Assembly: GCA_014706295.1 (NCBI GenBank)
Contig: JACSVZ010000013.1
Coordinates: 709,231 to 773,230, forward strand
Length of the DNA stretch: 64,000 bases
DNA from: Lycocorax pyrrhopterus obiensis
Taxonomy: Eukaryota > Chordata > Aves > Passeriformes > Paradisaeidae
Direction of reading: 5' to 3'
Below, in pieces: positions 25,201 through 35,970 of the stretch (positions are counted from its first letter, which is position 1; each line of letters begins with the position of its first letter). The notes under the pieces were generated by a model that saw only the letters and a program-made list of their open reading frames with translations, searched no databases and was not told the origin of the DNA. The translations under genes and the position numbers were made by a program.

Positions 25201-25280
25201 AACCTTGGGAACATGGGGAGGGCTCTTCCCAGTACAGCTCTAACTTCCCACAGTTAATGGGGTTTAAAACGCGGGTATTT
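22223..25280. other. Single-copy intronic block, about 3 kb
   Basis: There are no CR1 copies or tandem arrays. AT-rich parts are at 23080-23500 and 24380-24860. A C-run occurs at about 22759-22766. I found no coding signal. Confidence 0.4.
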
Positions 25281-25540
25281 ATAGAGTCATGGAATATCTT
25301 GAGTTGAAAAGGACCCACAAGGATCACCCAGTCCCACCCCTGGCCCTGCAGAGACCCCCCAACCACCCCACCCTGGGCATCCCTGGCAGCGCTGTCCAAA
25401 CGCTCCTGGAGCTCTGGCAGCCTCGGGGCCGTGCCCATTCCCTGGGGAGCCTGGGCAGTGCCCAGCACCTCTGGGGGAAGATTTCCCTGATATCCACGCT
25501 GAGCCTGCCCTGGCACAGCTCCAGCTGTTCCCTTGTTCTT
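25281..25540 (-). mobile_element. CR1 LINE fragment (type B)
   Basis: The tail 'atagagtcatggaatatctt' and the body strings 'ccaccctgggcatccctggc', 'aaacgctcctggagctctgg' and 'agcctgggcagtgcccagca' identify the most complete type B copy, about 260 bp. Confidence 0.92.
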
Positions 25541-26459
25541 TATCCAACCTATTTACACCTTCCACGAGACTGAGACAAGTCCCAGTTCTGACTGAGAGAA
25601 GACAAGCAGGAGATTCCAGAATGTGATTCACCAGCAGGAAGAGAGCAGTCCGTGTTTTTATTTATCACAGAAGGATATGTTTTAAGTGAAGGTTTGATCA
25701 GCCAGAACTGGCTGACTACAGGAATTGTACAGGAATAAATATGCATATATCCATCTCGATGAGACGGGTGGCCATGTGCAGAGATTTAAAATGTATATAG
25801 AGCTGTGTATCCATAACTTCAGGGAGGGCCCAACTCTGCATGGAATATGGAGGAGCCTACAGCTACAGCTGGCAGGGAAGGATCTGACAAACTTGGGTTG
25901 TTGATAGAGGGAAGGCTTGGGGGATTAGGGGACTTGTCAGAAAAAGCCTGTTTGAAAACTCCATGAATATGTCAGTTTTAAAGAAATTCAAATAAAGGCC
26001 TGTTGAGTTTTGAGTGGAAAAAAATATATTGGCTTCCTTCCAGGCTCCCCATCTCATTCCAGGCAACACTTCTTCTTTTTTTGTCTTTTCCCCGTCTGAA
26101 TTTCGCACCAAATGGAAATTTCAGTTCCATGCCAGCTGCATTTAGAGTATCTGTGCAACATGGACATTTTGATGGAGTTGCCAACAATATTTCCAGCCAG
26201 GGATGGAAAACAACATCCCAGGATGACACAGGATCAGCCATTTCCTTACTCTGAACCTGATGTTTAAAAGCTGCATCGCTGCATCTTTTCCTTTCCCTCA
26301 CTACAAACAGGTGCAAGGCCCAGTCTACTGAGGTGGTTTTCAAGCTGGTTTTGGCCCTTCTTTAAACTTTCCAGATGAGCTCTTAACATGTCACCAGGCA
26401 ACCCACGAAAGGCTGAATGTGGGTTTTTCCAGGAATCTCTCTGGATTAAAGAAAGCAGC
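25541..26459. other. AT-rich intronic DNA
   Basis: Unique sequence with no recognised feature. Confidence 0.35.
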
Positions 26460-26960
26460 GCCAAAATTTGTAGGTGAAAACGTGACGGTCGAGCCAGGCC
26501 CGCGTCCTCCCAACAGGGGGGTTGTAACAGGTTTGAGCAGCAGCTCCGAACAATCAAGCAAATATTCCTTTGTCAGTGGGTGTCCTTGCTCTCTGAAGCA
26601 GCCCTGCCTTGGTTTCAGCTGGGTTCGTGCAGGACTCTGCAGCTGTTTGAGACAGAGCTCCCTCGGAGCAGGAGCTGCTTGTGACGGCACAGAGGGCCCG
26701 GCGAGGGCAGCGCAGGAGTCCCTGAGGAAGGAGACTCCGACGGGTTTGGAGTGCGAGCAGACCGGGGGCACTGGCTGGAGGAGCTGGGGCGAGGAACGAG
26801 ACAGGGATGGCTGGCACGGAGCCGAGGCAGAGCTCGGCGCAGGCCCCGCACTCGGCGTGTGGCACCGCACGGGGTCCTGCTGCCGCCCGGCCTTCGCTGC
26901 CCGCCAGCCCCGGCTGCCCCGCTGAGAGAGGAGCTGCTTCGGAGGGGCAGTGGCAGGAGC
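26460..26960. other. CpG-rich patch inside the NEGR1 intron
   Basis: CpG dinucleotides and G+C rise sharply against the AT-rich surroundings, for example around 26485-26510, 26745-26765 and 26815-26945. Long chance frames on both strands follow from the composition and match no protein I know. It could be a methylation-protected CpG island, an internal promoter or enhancer, or merely a GC-rich segment. I recognised no TATA box or initiator. Confidence 0.45.
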
Positions 26961-27951
26961 AGAGGTTTGCACCTCAGAGCAGAGCGTGTGCATCCAAACC
27001 TCAGCTGCTCAGGACACCTGTGCACGTGGAAGGAAGCACGTGAGGAGCTCAGGCCCCGTTACCACTTGCTGCTCCATTAATCCAGCATGGTTAACAAGCA
27101 AAATTCACTTTAGCTGGTCTTGTGCTCTGGCACCTGTTCCTGTTCAGGATTTTCAGGAAGTCCAGGTTTTAACTGAGCCTCTGAATCCACAGAACAGCAT
27201 GGACCCATCTGATTAAAATTTTAAAGATGCTTTTCATTAAGATGGAAGTTGCGCAAAATATTTTCCCGTTTTCAGCTGCTGAGTCAGATATTTCCATAAG
27301 AAAAAGCTGCTGGCATGAGGCAGCGGAAGATTAACTCAGTGGATGAGTGGCAGCCTGCTCCCTCCCACCCACCCACTCCACATTGAACCAAGCCATGGGG
27401 GTGACGTTGGGTGGCACTGGGACATTCAGCGGCGCCTGCCACTCCAAACACCAGGGTGAAATGATTGACCTTGGCATCTTTTGTCCTCCTCATTTTCGAG
27501 GTACACGACTCAGCTTTGCATCTCTCTCTCAATCATCTCCCACAATGGCAGCGCTGCATCTCTGTGCGAAAGAGAAGTGATAGGACTCACCCTTCCTCTC
27601 TCCCTGATTGCTCTGGAATGATTGTCTCCCATTCAGCCTTCCTGCTCAACCTCCCACTGCACAAAACCACCCAGAATGAGCTTTCTGCCAAAGCCAGGCA
27701 ATTCAGAGAACAACTGGGTTTGGAAAGCTCCAGAGGGTGTTCACTGGAACAAACGGGGTGCAGATTTTCGAATAGGAAAACAGGGAGTCATTTGAATAAT
27801 CCGCAAGAAATTGTCAAAGCAAAGAACTCTGGTTAGAGAGACACTGCAGGAATAAGCAATGCCTGCCTTGCTGTGAGTAAGGATTCCAAACCTGGAGCCT
27901 GCTGCGCCCTTCCCTCCCACGTTGCACAGTCCCATTTAGTGTTTAATTTTC
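26961..27951. other. Intronic DNA, nothing recognised
   Basis: Single-copy sequence of mixed composition. Confidence 0.35.
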
Positions 27952-28009
27952 CCAGAATCACAGAATGTCCTGAGCTGGAAGGGACCCACAAGGACCAAGT
28001 CCAACTCCT
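27952..28009 (-). mobile_element. CR1 LINE 3'-end fragment (type B)
   Basis: 'cagaatcacagaatgtcctg' followed by 'agctggaagggacccacaag' and 'gaccaagtccaactcct' is the reverse complement of a CR1 terminus, about 58 bp. Confidence 0.85.
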
Positions 28010-28701
28010 AGCAGAAGTAAACGTGTTTTTGTAAAGAAAGGTGAAATCCCACCCTGTTCAATGCAGATTATCACTGTCCAATTCCCAATTAGGTTTTGGA
28101 GAAACCTGAAGGATTTTAGTACTTAGGGGTTATACATGGTACAAACTAGGAAAAAAAAAGATTGGTTTTGAGCCAAAATATATCTTTCTGCATGTGTCTC
28201 CAAGGCTATCAGAGTCGGTTTTAAGGCATCCATCTCTGGCTTCCCAGAAGCACCAAAATGCTGTACTAATTGATAGAGGTTTTCAAAGGCATGACTCTTA
28301 ACAGAACCTGCCCGCCTAAAACTCCCAGTCAGCTTTGAAAAATCTCAGCTATTGGGGTTTTTTTTTCTCTTCTGTGTAATAACGTATTCAAAGCTGAGCC
28401 ATAATGTCTCCAAAATCCTCGGGATTAAGCTGAAAAGTGAGTGGGGAAGGCTGGGGCACGAAAAGCCTCCTGATGCAAAGTCCTCCACCAGCAGGAAAAG
28501 CTGCAGAGGAGAAGCAGCAGCAGGCAGGAAGGGAAAGGGACCCCCAGCAGAAATCCAACCCCAAATGGCTCTGGAAGTGGGGGGTTCATTCCCTCTCACC
28601 CGCAGGCAGCTGCAAAAGCTCGGAGTCCTCCCAATGGCAAATCAGCTCCTGCTTCAATCCCAAATAATTCACGCTAGGGAACAGTGATTAAAGGTAAATG
28701 G
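28010..28701. other. Intronic DNA, nothing recognised
   Basis: Single-copy sequence. It contains short A and T runs at 28150-28160 and 28358-28367. Confidence 0.35.
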
Positions 28702-28901
28702 AACCACAGAATCATGGAATGGCCTGGGTTGGGGGGGACCTTAAATAAATCCCACCCAGTGCCACCCCTGCCATGGGCAGGGACACCTCCCACTGTCCCA
28801 GGCTGCTCCAAGCCCCAGTGTCCAACCTGGCCTTGGGCACTGCCAGGGATCCAGGGGCAGCCACAGCTGCTCTGGGCACCCTGTGCCAGGGCCTGCCCGT
28901 T
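28702..28901 (-). mobile_element. CR1 LINE fragment (type A)
   Basis: It opens 'accacagaatcatggaatgg' and continues 'cctgggttgggggggacctt'. It follows the type A body to 'ctgtgccagggcctgcccgt', where it breaks off. Confidence 0.92.
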
Positions 28902-29645
28902 CTAACAAAGTATCCCGGTTAAAGGGGGGAAATCTGAAAGTACTTTGGGAAAAAGAAAATCTGCACGTTCATGGAAAGTGTCAAATACCTAAATACACAC
29001 GATTTCTCTATGTTCTGTGGTTGGAGTTAGGTGGTGTTTGCTAAGTTCCCTGAGCTCACAAATGGTGGCCCCCAGGACTGGAGCAGCAGCTTTGAGGCAG
29101 CAGCTGAGGCCCTGCAGAGCAAGAGCCCTGTGCCTCGAGAGATTAGACCTTGTTGCAGACAGAGGAGGATGTGTACGAAATCCCTGTGAAATCCATGAAA
29201 TCCGTGCATGGAATCCGCGCTTACCTCAGTGTTGTATAACATGCATTTAAGAGCTGTTTAAATTCATTGGAATGAGGATCCATGGGCACGGAGGGGAGAG
29301 TAAGAGCTACACAGTTACAAAGACAATTAAAATAAAGCACGGCTTCTAGAACAGGCAAAAGCTACGGTTTATAAGGCTCGCTTTCTCTTGCAATCAGCAT
29401 CCTGTGCTTGTGGATAGCTGTAGGCAGGGAAAAGGCACTTGTGCAGCTGAGTAAGAATGGCTACAGGTGGCATTTGCACGTGGAAAAGGAAAAGGAAGGT
29501 GTTGGAAGGGAAAACAGTCTGTGCCTGGTGCTGCAGGGAGGGGGGGTGCACCCCAAAGCTCAGCACACGGTAATGACCAAAGCTTCTATAAAAACCAGCG
29601 GCATGGAGTGGCCACAGCAGCGTCCGGCACGCGGAGCCTCGGCTG
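28902..29645. other. Intronic DNA, nothing recognised
   Basis: Single-copy sequence of mixed composition between a CR1 copy and the large minisatellite. Confidence 0.35.
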
Positions 29646-30108
29646 GGACCCCTCAGTGGGGTCAGTGATGGGAGATGGACCCCTCAGTGGGGTCAGTGAC
29701 GGGAGGTGGATCCCTCAGTGGGGTCAGTGACACAGGAGATGGATCCCTCAGTGGGGTCAGTGATGGGAGGTGGATCCCTCAGTGGGGTCAGTGACACAGG
29801 AGGTGGATCCCTCAGTGGGGTCAGCGATGGGAGATGGATCCCTCAGTGGAGTCAGCGATGGGAGATGGATCCCTCAGTGGGGTCAGTGACGGGAGGTGGA
29901 TCCCTCAGTGGGGTCAGTGGCACAGGAGGTGGATCCCTCAGTGGGGTCAGTGACGGGAGGTGGATCCCTCAGTGGGGTCAGTGACACAGGAGATGGATCC
30001 CTCAGTGGGGTCAGTGACACAGGAGGTGGATCCCTCACTGGGGTCAGTGACACAGGAGATGGATCCCTCAGTGGGGTCAGTGGCACAGGAGATGGATCCC
30101 TTCCCTGG
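29646..30108. repeat. Minisatellite of alternating 31- and 33-bp units, about 14 copies
   Basis: The unit reads 'ggatccctcagtggggtcag' followed by a variable end, either 'tgacacaggaggt' (33 bp) or 'tgatgggaggt' (31 bp). Unit starts fall at 29646, 29677, 29708, 29741, 29772, 29805, 29836, 29867, 29898, 29931, 29962, 29995, 30028, 30061 and 30094. Spacings are thus 31, 31, 33, 31, 33, 31, 31, 31, 33, 31, 33, 33, 33 and 33. From the third unit on, each carries a BamHI site. The last copy dissolves into 'ggatcccttccctggagcc'. Translated MDPSVGSV-type repeats are accidental, since 31-bp units shift the frame. Confidence 0.97.
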
Positions 30109-30823
30109 AGCCACCCCCGGGGAGCCACAGCGCCCAGCTGCAGGTGACAAACGGTGTGCTCAGGGTGACAGACCATCTCATTGCAATGTCCAGGCACTAA
30201 ATCCCACACGAGGCAGCTCTGGTGGATCAGTCGGGAGGAGGAGCCCGGCTCTGCAGGGCATCCATGGCTCCCAGCGCCTGGACACTGCCCCATTCACGGC
30301 GTGTGGAGAGCCCGGTGCTGGCTGCGGCAGAGGCTGGCTCGGGGAAGATCTCAATCAAGTTGAAAAGTTGTAACAATTTTACTCGGGCAGTGTTTGAACA
30401 CTCTCGAGTTCCATGAATAGTTAATGTCACGTCAAGTGCTGGAGACAAACGCTCTTGGATCTGAAGAGCAAATAGCTCAGCCTGTGATGAGTTATGTTTG
30501 TTCCCTGCATACACAGCCCCGTGGAAATTGCAATCATCCCTCATGAAGGGGCTCGGCGCTTTTTACTGCAGGGAAGGAAGGGTGGCCCCTGCCTTGGCTG
30601 ACTGTGGGAAAGGAGAATTGCCAGGGTAACCTGCTCTGTTCCTGCTGCTGAGCACACAAAGCGCTGTAGTGCTGCAGAGATGGGGGTGGTTCAGGTGCCA
30701 GCGAGCCTGGATCCCCTTGTGGAGGGGCCTTTTCCTGTGTCCTTCAATTCAAGCCGTACCCCGTGACAAAGGACAGGAGGGAGCAGTGTTGGTGTACAGG
30801 GCAGACCTGGGGGATGACACAGC
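30109..30823. other. Intronic DNA, nothing recognised
   Basis: GC-moderate single-copy sequence. Confidence 0.35.
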
Positions 30824-31070
30824 TCACAGAATCCCAGGATCACTGAGGTTGGAAAAGCCCCCCACATCCAATCCCTGATGGATCCCTGATGGATCCCCAC
30901 CTTGTCCCCAGCCCAGAGCACTGAGTGCCACCTCCAGGAATTCCTTGGGCACCTCCAGGGATGGGCACTCCAAACCTCCCTGGGCAGTTCCAAGGCCTGA
31001 CCACCCTTTCCATGCAGAAATTCCTGCTGATGGCCACCCCGAGCCTCCCCTGGCCCAGGCTGGGGCTGTT
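30824..31070 (-). mobile_element. CR1 LINE fragment (type C)
   Basis: 'cacagaatcccaggatcact' and 'gaggttggaaaagcccccca' form the tail. 'gggatgggcactccaaacct' and 'ccctttccatgcagaaattc' form the body. It carries a local duplication of 'ctgatggatcc' near 30876-30897 and ends where the GC-rich type C body would begin. Confidence 0.9.
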
Positions 31071-32340
31071 GTGATTCAAGGTGCCACTGTAACTTCTGGA
31101 ATTAGCAAACAGTTGGACTTTGTTATTTATTTCCTCCACCACCTTCTTCTAATCAAAACATTATTGATGATTAATTTCTTGGCTGCTGTTGCAGTTCGGG
31201 AATAAATGTCCATGGATTATGGGGGTTTTAATATTCCTATAAAAAGACAGGAATACATGCACTGTGCAGAAATATGACCAAGAGGAACCTTCCAGAAATG
31301 CTTAAGAAAATCAACAGAAAAGCTGAATAAACCCCACATCTTAGAAATCATCTGCCAACCACCTCAGTGGAAGATTTGCTTAAAGGCTACCAGCACTTCC
31401 AGTCAAAAACTTCCTTCCTCGTACACCAAAAAAAGGAGAGAAATCATGTTCCAACCTGCTTAACTCCACATCCTTTGTCAAGAGCACAAGAATGATGTGG
31501 AAACCGTGCAGAAACTGGAAAGTTCAGTGTAAAAAATTATCATTCACGCTGCTGTATGACATTGCCTCAACACAGCAGAACCAACAAAGTCTCCCTGATA
31601 TATGAGAACTATCAAAGGTTGCCACTGAACACGGAGATTTAATGTGCTGCTTAATTCAAGAGCTTATTTACAATGTCACACGTCACTTGGAGAAAAATGG
31701 CTCTGACAACCAATCATTTAAAATATAGGAAGAATGTTTAACAAAAGGTCAGAAGTACAAATATTTTACATATTAACTACTAATAAATTCATTTCCTCTC
31801 AAAGTTAGGAGGATCAGCAAATGTCTCCAAAGCCATTTGCAATATTTCAGCACAAGACCCAACCTCTAATTACCAATGTAAGTTGTAAATAATTGTCAAG
31901 TATGCAGATGAGCCAAAAATTCTCTCAAATTAAAGTAATTAGCTCCCAAGTCAAATTTTTCTGTCACATTAAAATGCTTTTCCTTGTCTCCAGTGTGACA
32001 CTTACAAATGAGAGCCACATTGTCAGGGAGGCAGTTATTGTAGGCTGCCAGAGCTGTCTGCACGAGGAGCCGAGAGCTCTTCGTGCTCACAGCAACCTGA
32101 GCTTCCCAGCAGTCCCCGTTTTCACTGCGTCGTTGTGCTGCTCATCCCGCGTGTGAGCGGGGAATTTATCCAGCTGGAACCCTGGCAGGTGACTCCAAAG
32201 TTTCCTCATCACTTGGTGTGGGAATATCCCCATGGAGAGCCTCAGTCCTCGGCTCTTCCTGGTTCTCCTTCCCTGAAGAACCTTTCCAGACCTGCTGGTC
32301 TGGTATACAGAGGAGAACTGTGCCACACCCCACAACACAG
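31071..32340. other. AT-rich repeat-free intronic block
   Basis: From about 31090 to 32060 the sequence is AT-rich, unique and free of CR1, a pattern typical of conserved non-coding sequence flanked by insertions. That conservation is inferred, not observed. Confidence 0.4.
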
Positions 32341-32449
32341 GGATGGGGGAATGGGAGTGGGAATGGGAATGGGAGTGGGAATGGGAATTGGAATGGGAAT
32401 GGGAACGGGAGTGGGAATGGGAATGGGAATGGGAATGGGAGTGGGAATG
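32341..32449. repeat. (GGGAAT)n / (GGGAGT) hexamer tract
   Basis: About eighteen 6-bp units of GGGAAT alternate irregularly with GGGAGT, plus single variants GGGAAC and TGGAAT. All six frames stay open across it and give GMGMGVG or PFPFPF peptides that have no coding meaning. Confidence 0.95.
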
Positions 32450-32950
32450 AGTGGTTTGCTTCTCCCAGCTCTTTCTCTGGCGCTTTCATGGTTTATTGTC
32501 AATGTCCCCTTAACCAAAGCTGTGTTTGCCATGTCCAGTGGAAGATCCTGAGCCATTCTCCTGTTTAATTTTGGGCTTCCAGGCAGGACCCAGCACCAGG
32601 CTTGGTTTCTATTTAACTTCAGGCTAAACAAGGTTGGGTTTGCCGGTTGCTGCAGACGAACCCAAAATCAGGGCAGATGTGGGAGAGGAGGGAGTCCCAG
32701 CCTTGAACACGTCCCATCCCCAAGCAGTTGTGTGAGCAGCAGACTGCACAGTGCCCTGAAACAGCGCATTATTTACCTGTTCCTTCCCAGTGATCCCTTC
32801 CAGAGGCCATTCCCCTCTACCTCAACAGTTGTTGCTATTCCACTTCTTCCAGACAAGACAACAGGGTTTGGACTCAGAAACCCAAGCTGGATTCGTGGTT
32901 TCCTTTGCCCTGACTGTGCCAAGAGCAGTAAATCTGGAGGATTCTTACAA
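32450..32950. other. Intronic DNA, nothing recognised
   Basis: Single-copy sequence between the hexamer tract and a CR1 fragment. Confidence 0.35.
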
Positions 32951-33080
32951 GGGGAGGGACAGGCTGAACCTTACTCAGGGACCAGAGGGTGCTGGGCACT
33001 GCCCAGGCTCCCCAGGGAACAGTCCCGGCCCTGAGGCTGCCAGAGCGCCAGGAGTGTTTAGACAGTGCTAGAAGGCCCAG
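32951..33080 (+). mobile_element. CR1 LINE fragment (type B), sense to NEGR1
   Basis: 'ggggagggacaggctgaacc', 'gctgggcactgcccaggctc' and 'gccctgaggctgccagagcg' are sense-strand type B body. The 3' tail is missing or too diverged to call. Confidence 0.85.
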
Positions 33081-33780
33081 GGGCCATGGTTTGGGACCGT
33101 GGGTGAGGGGGTCTGCTCCTGCTGCCCAGAGCCATCAATTCCCTGCTCCTTGGCTGATTTCTGCCGTCTCCTGTGCTGGTTAAAGGCGGGGATGAGGTGG
33201 TGATCCCATTACGCCCGGGTTCATCCCAGGACTGGGGCTCTTATCTCCTCTGTCTGTTCAAAGTCAGCTCATTCCTCAAGGCTGCTCCCATCCATCGCTC
33301 CGGAGCTCCTCAGAGATGTTTCATTTTTCCAACACGACTGCGCTCCTCAGCCACACAAAGAAATGGGACACGACTCGAGTACAAAGGATGATATATAAAG
33401 CCAAATTTTATTCTGTTCCCTCACAGTAATTTTCCTCACAAATGCTTCTTGGGATTGTGAAATATTCCTTGCAGCAGAATCCGAGTCCATCAGGGCTGTA
33501 CTATTTCATCCTGTTAAACTCGGAGCTCTATGTGCTCAGCGCCCGCTTCATTCATCCCATCGCGGCATTAGAAGGATTCTTTTCCCTTGCAGTATTTCAG
33601 GGAAGGTGTTTCTGTTTGATATCATCAGCTTTATCTCTGTCTAAATGAAATTCCATTGAAGACACACCTGAGCAATGTGTGAGGGTTGAAAATGAGGGTG
33701 TTTTTGGAGCTGTCACCAAAGCTTGTCCTGCACTGTCGGAGCAGCACCATTGCTCTGATTCTGGGATACCCAGGGACGTT
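33081..33780. other. Intronic DNA, nothing recognised
   Basis: Single-copy sequence of mixed composition. Confidence 0.35.
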
Positions 33781-34148
33781 CACAGGATCCTGGAATGGTC
33801 TGGGTTGGGAGGGACCATAGAGATCAACCAGTGCCACCCCTGCCGTGGCAGGGACACCTTCCACTGTCCCAGGCTGCTCCAAGCCCCAATGTCCAGCCTG
33901 GCCTTGGACACTGCCAGGGATCCAGGGGCAGCCACAGCTGCTCTGGGCACCCTGTGCCAGGGCCTCCCCACCCTCCCAGGGAACAATTCCTTCCCAATAT
34001 CCCATCCATCCCTGCCCTCTGGTACTGGGAAGCCATTCCCTGTGTCCTGTCCCTCCAGCCCTTGTCCCCAGTCCCTCTCCAGCTCTCCTGGAGCCCCTTT
34101 AGGCCCCAGAAGGGGCTCTGAGCTCTCCCTGGAGCCTTCCCTTCTCCA
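33781..34148 (-). mobile_element. CR1 LINE fragment (type A), long
   Basis: About 370 bp run from 'cacaggatcctggaatggtc' through the full type A body. It continues into 'tgtcctgtccctccagccct' and 'tccagctctcctggagcccc'. It is one of the two most complete type A copies here. Confidence 0.93.
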
Positions 34149-35574
34149 TGACTGAGCAGGAACCACGGTGAGATCGCACAGAGGGACTGGGAACTGTGGG
34201 GATTTTCAGGTACCACTGAGTGCTTTTGAGCAACTGCTGGCTTGGGAAATGCTTTGTTCCAGAGGGTTGTTTGAGAACAGCAATTAAGACCCTTAACCCC
34301 CTTTTGCCCCAGAGCCTTGGTCCCAGCCCCGCTGCCCCTCCGTGCCTGGGGCTGTCCAGCGCTCCTTAAACAGCTCTGCCTGGAGCCACTGCACAGGGGG
34401 GCTGGCAGCCCCACCGCCCGCACAAGCAGAAATGATCTGACTTTAAAATCTCCATTGCTGGGTGTATTTTTAGCAGTTTGAAATGAGCCTGTCGCTGTTT
34501 ACAGTATTTAGCATGAGTTATTTGTCGTGGAATGGGAAAGGTGACCCCGGCTGCCGTGGAGGGCAGGGAGGGAAACGCGTGTCTCCTTCTGCCTCCTTGG
34601 CCCAGGGTTCCCACAGCCAGGGAACCCAAATTCCCCGGCAGAGATCCCCACAATTACGAATTACACAGCTGGTGGCCATGGTTACCGTGTGTTCATCGCT
34701 TGACTCTTTTTTTCAACCTGTAAATACCGTATTTTATATTTTGCCTCAGTCAAAATCAGCATCAGGATCAGGTTTGAATTAGACACAGGGCGTGTCCCAA
34801 CTGGGGTCTTGGTGACTGAAACAAGAAACGCTTCTGTCTCATTTTCCGTGCGTACACAAACACACACTGGGGTAATATTTCACTTTAAGACATTGCTGGT
34901 GGCATGGCTCAAGTGTTTAAAATACTCGGCTTTCAGATTTTAGCACAACAAACAGTTGATTTTTGCTCCTGCAGTTCTAGCAATCATCTTTAGGGCCCTG
35001 TTTTTCCATTTTAAGACTCAGAGAATGCTATTTTATTCATTTAAATTTGAAATAAGGACAAATCAGCATTTCATTTTCTAGTTCCTGCCCTGCCAGCAGC
35101 CCTGTGTGAATGCTGATGGACAGGGCCTGATAACACCCCTCTCTTATCAACCCATCACTCTTCTGGGGCTCATCTCCTGAATCTTTCTGCCAACACTCCC
35201 ATCTCAGAGGATGATAAAGCCCCTCTGTTAAGCACCTGGCACTTTCCAGGTTTATCCTCCACAGCTCTGGCTTATCCACTGGGCAGAGTCAGCTCTTGGA
35301 AAACTTCTGCAATGTTCCCTGTGTCCTTTCTCAAGGATTTTCAGAGAGATTTGTCTTAGTAGTGCTGAGCTCTTCTTGACAGAAAATACACAAAAGCAAG
35401 ATCCTGCCCCAGACTGCAGCCCCAGGACCCAGGGAGTGGCTGCCCAGACGTGGGCTGAGCCAAATCTGCTGTGCCCTGGGCTGGAATAGCTCATGTAGAT
35501 GATGCTGTGGGAGGGGGGAGTCCCACAGGACATTCCTCCCTTGTTCCTGCCAGAATCCTTGTCCCTACAGCTTC
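34149..35574. other. Single-copy intronic DNA
   Basis: The parts 34660-35060 are AT-rich. No exon was recognised. Confidence 0.35.
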
Positions 35575-35970
35575 CACCCCTGCCCTGGGCAGCTGTGCCA
35601 GGGCTGGACAGCCCTTTCCAGGAGGGAATTTCCCCAATACCCACCCTGAGCCTCCCCTGGCCCAGCCTGAGGCCGTTCCCTCTCCTCCTGTCCCTGTTCC
35701 CTGGGAGCAGAGCCCGACCCCCCCGGCTGCCCCCTCCTGTCAGGGAGTTGTGCAGAGCCACAAGGTCCCCCCTGAGCCTCCTTTGCTCCAGGCTGAGCCC
35801 CTTTCCCAGCTCCCTCAGCCGCTCCTGGGGCTCCAGCCCCTTCCCAGCTCCGTTCCCTGCCCTGGACACGCTCCTGCCCCTCCATGTCCTTCTTGTCCTG
35901 AGGGGCCCCGAACTGACCCCAGAACTGACCCCAGCACTGGAGGGGCCCCAGCAGTGCCAGCACAGGAGGG
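35575..35970 (-). mobile_element. CR1 LINE fragment (type C body)
   Basis: It lacks the 3' tail but has the GC-rich body: 'ctgaggccgttccctctcct', 'gagcagagcccgaccccccc', 'agggagttgtgcagagccac' and 'tcccagctccctcagccgct'. Nearly the same string recurs at 37.88, 55.86 and (inverted) 63.69 kb. The 262-codon frame on the - strand over this stretch is CR1 in an arbitrary frame. Confidence 0.9.

Noticed and set aside
29646..30108. CRISPR-like or repeat-protein appearance of regular 31/33-bp units
   Set aside because: The repeats are directly adjacent with no unique spacers, and the 31-bp units break any reading frame. It is a minisatellite in a vertebrate intron.
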